A DNA stretch of 7,435 nt from Planctomycetaceae bacterium (GTDB lineage Bacteria > Planctomycetota > Planctomycetia > Pirellulales > Thermoguttaceae), in NCBI GenBank assembly GCA_031266315.1, contig JAISBG010000820.1:1-7435 (forward strand), in the 5' to 3' direction. How positions within the stretch are numbered: the first letter of the stretch is position 1; each line of letters opens with the position of its first letter. Under the pieces are notes generated by a model. The model was given only the letters and a program-made list of their open reading frames with translations. It was not told where the DNA came from and made no database searches. Positions 5,381-7,435 of the stretch are shown piece after piece. Both the position numbers and the translations under genes were made by a program.

Positions 5381-7435
5381 TTAGTCTGGAAGTATCCCCA
5401 AAATTTTTCTAATTGATTCTTCGGAATGTTTCGGTCTTTGATGGTCAATATCCGCAGCACGGCGAAAAGCTTCATTTGTATTGTAAAGTTTATTCCATCC
5501 TTGACGCATTGTTTCTTTCCATTCTTTTCGTTGTTCTTCGTCCCATAAATTCAATTTCCATTTTGCCGCACGTTCAAATTCCAACCAAAATTGGTCGTGA
5601 ATTACACTGTTTTTACTTTCTTTATTTTTTTCGACCATTGCACGTGCTGTTTGATAAAGTAATATTCGATTCTTCCGCTGATGTTCAATTCCGCCTTGAA
5701 ATCCATAAATTGCGTCCAATGTTCCCCAATTAGCATAAATCCGTTTTGTGTAATAATCCTGTTCGCGAAAATTTTTAGGAAATGCGGGCGGAGGATAAGG
5801 AACAGGTAAAAATGGGATACCGTAATTTTCCTGTACCGCTTCTGTCGGTTCTCCGAATACTTGATCAATTGCTACCGACGACATGATGGTATTGAAACTG
5901 TAATTACGATCAATTTTGACAAGATAATTGTGAGGACCTGTTACAACAAATTGAACATGAACACCACCCCAAAAATCACGTACTCTTGATCGCGCGAGCG
6001 GCGGCATTTGGCGTATTAATTTTTCGCCATTACGACCGATCAACGGATTCATATCAATTCCAATTGGTTTTGATGGTACGCCGGGAGGTTCGGTTGTAAA
6101 TTTTTGAGGTACCCATTGCATATCCGTCGGATAAAATTCGATCAAATAATCACGCATCCGATTTGCACCGCCGTGTCCGTCAGGATTGACAAAATACATA
6201 CTGATCCGAAATGTTCCCTTATGATTAATTTTCAGCCAATACCAAAGATCAGGTCCGTCGAGATGCCAAGGATAAGCTTCTCCGTGATCATCCCACTCCG
6301 CTTGTCGGCGAACTCCGCTAATTGTGTTCCAAAGCGTTTTGGGATTATTGTTATTACCACGATTATAATGTCGCAAAGTATCCCATTTACTCAAATAATT
6401 TGGTCCGATTGAACATTGAACATCGTAAATTCTATCAGTGTAAGCAAGAAAAGTGTCAGAAGGTGCTTGCGTTGCACAAGCAATCGCCCATTCTCGATAG
6501 ATTCTTCCTGTCCAATCACCTTGAGTTTTCCAGTCTTCACCTAAATATGCGGCGTAGGGAATTGGTAAAAAATCTACGGTTTGTTTGTCAAGTTTCTTTT
6601 CTATAATTTTGAGTTGGTCAAAAGTGAGAGGTTTTGTGACGGCAACGGGCAATTTTTCGTAGTCTTCTTTGGCGACTTCGTACATGTCAAGCGGGCGAAG
6701 TTTGCGTTTATGTAAAGTTAGATCAACTTGTGACCGCATTACTCCGCCGCCGTAAGTTCCGAAAAAATGTCGTCCGTCCCGCATTGGGAGAATTTTCGTT
6801 ATGAAATTGTCGGATAAGCCGCCTTGTTTGTTGTTCACGGTTAAAATTTGTTGCGTCTCGGGATCAACAGCTATTGCTCCGCTTTGCCGGAATCCGTACC
6901 AAATTGTTCCGTTATGATCAACTGCAAGCGTTGTAACATAATCTTCCGGTAACAATTTTGCCTTTTCTTCTTTTGAACATTCTTTCCAATCCTTCGGCGC
7001 ACCGCCAAATAAACCACGAACTTTGTCAGCATAATTGCGACCGCGCACATACGCAAGTTGCGGCGTGTAATCCGGCTTCAAGAAATCTGTCTTACCGCCC
7101 AGCACAAACCTCACCATACCCGCACTCGTCGCAATCCGAATATCATTACCGCGATCAAGAATTACATCGTTAATCTGATCCGACGGTAAACCAACTCCCT
7201 TTGCATCAATCGGAACAGGACTACAATTGTCAACTCCAAAACGATTTTGCGCAACAATATTTCTAACATGCGAATAATTACCCGATTCGCTACGACCAAA
7301 AATCGCAAGACCATGACATTGTGTTCCTGCAAAAAGATTGCCGTTGCGGTCAAATGCGATTGATGAAACTTGATCTTCTAGCAAACCGTCTTCACGATTG
7401 AAATGTTCCCACTCGTCGGCAATAATTTTGTAACG
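5381..7435 (-). CDS. Reg_prop beta-propeller protein with C-terminal DDHGE-type region (5' end outside window)
   Basis: The frame is open to the right edge, so the gene is 5'-partial; 684 residues are visible before the TAA stop. The TTG at 7382-7384 is an internal Leu codon, because coding-like sequence continues upstream of it. Numbered from the window edge, four two-component-regulator-propeller (Reg_prop) blades can be read: about 17-46 (GLLEDQVSSIAFDRNGNLFA), 82-110 (GLPSDQINDVILD), 161-190 (LLPEDYVTTLAVDHNGTIWY) and 206-235 (GGLSDNFITKI...GTYGGGV). After a linker, a different region starts near 297 (LGEDWKTQGDWTG) and contains RRQAEWDDHGEAYP at 376-389, NPDGHGG at 417-423 and RDYLIE at 428-433. 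A Pro-rich stretch (PVPYPPPAFP) and a charged C-terminus follow. In hybrid sensor kinases such blades precede a membrane segment and a kinase; here neither is seen, so a sensor-kinase role is not supported. I recall the second region from planctomycete hypothetical proteins, and it may be a beta-sandwich ligand-binding domain. Substrate and partners are unknown. Confidence 0.88.
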   Translation of the reverse strand, partial: RYKIIADEWEHFNREDGLLEDQVSSIAFDRNGNLFAGTQCHGLAIFGRSESGNYSHVRNIVAQNRFGVDNCSPVPIDAKGVGLPSDQINDVILDRGNDIRIATSAGMVRFVLGGKTDFLKPDYTPQLAYVRGRNYADKVRGLFGGAPKDWKECSKEEKAKLLPEDYVTTLAVDHNGTIWYGFRQSGAIAVDPETQQILTVNNKQGGLSDNFITKILPMRDGRHFFGTYGGGVMRSQVDLTLHKRKLRPLDMYEVAKEDYEKLPVAVTKPLTFDQLKIIEKKLDKQTVDFLPIPYAAYLGEDWKTQGDWTGRIYREWAIACATQAPSDTFLAYTDRIYDVQCSIGPNYLSKWDTLRHYNRGNNNNPKTLWNTISGVRRQAEWDDHGEAYPWHLDGPDLWYWLKINHKGTFRISMYFVNPDGHGGANRMRDYLIEFYPTDMQWVPQKFTTEPPGVPSKPIGIDMNPLIGRNGEKLIRQMPPLARSRVRDFWGGVHVQFVVTGPHNYLVKIDRNYSFNTIMSSVAIDQVFGEPTEAVQENYGIPFLPVPYPPPAFPKNFREQDYYTKRIYANWGTLDAIYGFQGGIEHQRKNRILLYQTARAMVEKNKESKNSVIHDQFWLEFERAAKWKLNLWDEEQRKEWKETMRQGWNKLYNTNEAFRRAADIDHQRPKHSEESIRKILGILPD

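Noticed and set aside
7382..7384. TTG as the start of the propeller gene
   Set aside because: The frame stays open to the window edge, and the upstream residues (EHFNREDG) complete the lead-in to the first Reg_prop blade, so this is an internal Leu.
1..7435. CRISPR array, tRNA, rRNA, insertion sequence or transposase
   Set aside because: No regularly spaced direct repeats, cloverleaf, rRNA-like segment or transposase motif was found on either strand.

Overview
The window is an AT-rich bacterial chromosome segment with three long genes, all on the minus strand, so transcription runs from right to left: a 5'-truncated propeller gene (7435 to 5381), a 1190-residue secreted protein (5185 to 1613) and a 442-residue SHD1-domain protein (1403 to 75). 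The organism is most likely a member of the Planctomycetota or a close PVC relative. Three features point there: a bacterial SLA1 homology domain 1 (SHD1), a Reg_prop propeller joined to a region with the RRQAEWDDHGEAYP signature, and a large secreted protein of Ig-like segments with a transglutaminase-like core. I recall all three as typical of planctomycete hypothetical proteins. This assignment is inference; no rRNA or other phylogenetic marker is present.

Region by region. Positions 7435-5381 hold a propeller protein with four readable Reg_prop repeats and a C-terminal region of about 390 residues; its start lies outside the window. Positions 5380-5186 form a 195-base gap with a GC-richer island that contains six perfect inverted repeats in a row, the most structured non-coding DNA in the window. 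Positions 5185-1613 encode a signal-peptide protein whose N-terminal two thirds look like beta-rich extracellular modules and whose C-terminal third carries a Cys-His-Asp arrangement of the transglutaminase-like (papain-fold) type. Positions 1612-1404 are a 209-base AT-rich gap with two small GC-rich blocks, one of them a REP-like hairpin. Positions 1403-75 encode a secreted or membrane-anchored protein ending in an SHD1 domain. Positions 74-1 are non-coding as far as can be seen.

How the genes may work together. The two complete products carry export signals, and the propeller protein is of a type commonly found outside the cytoplasm. The set is compatible with cell-surface functions: a large beta-rich protein with a thiol-dependent fold, and an accessory protein with a small beta-barrel SHD1 domain. 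The gaps of about 200 bases mean that a single operon cannot be assumed. The most attractive unexplained item is the hairpin array at 5223-5375, which could be a structured leader RNA of the large gene, a dispersed repeat, or the remnant of a mobile element.
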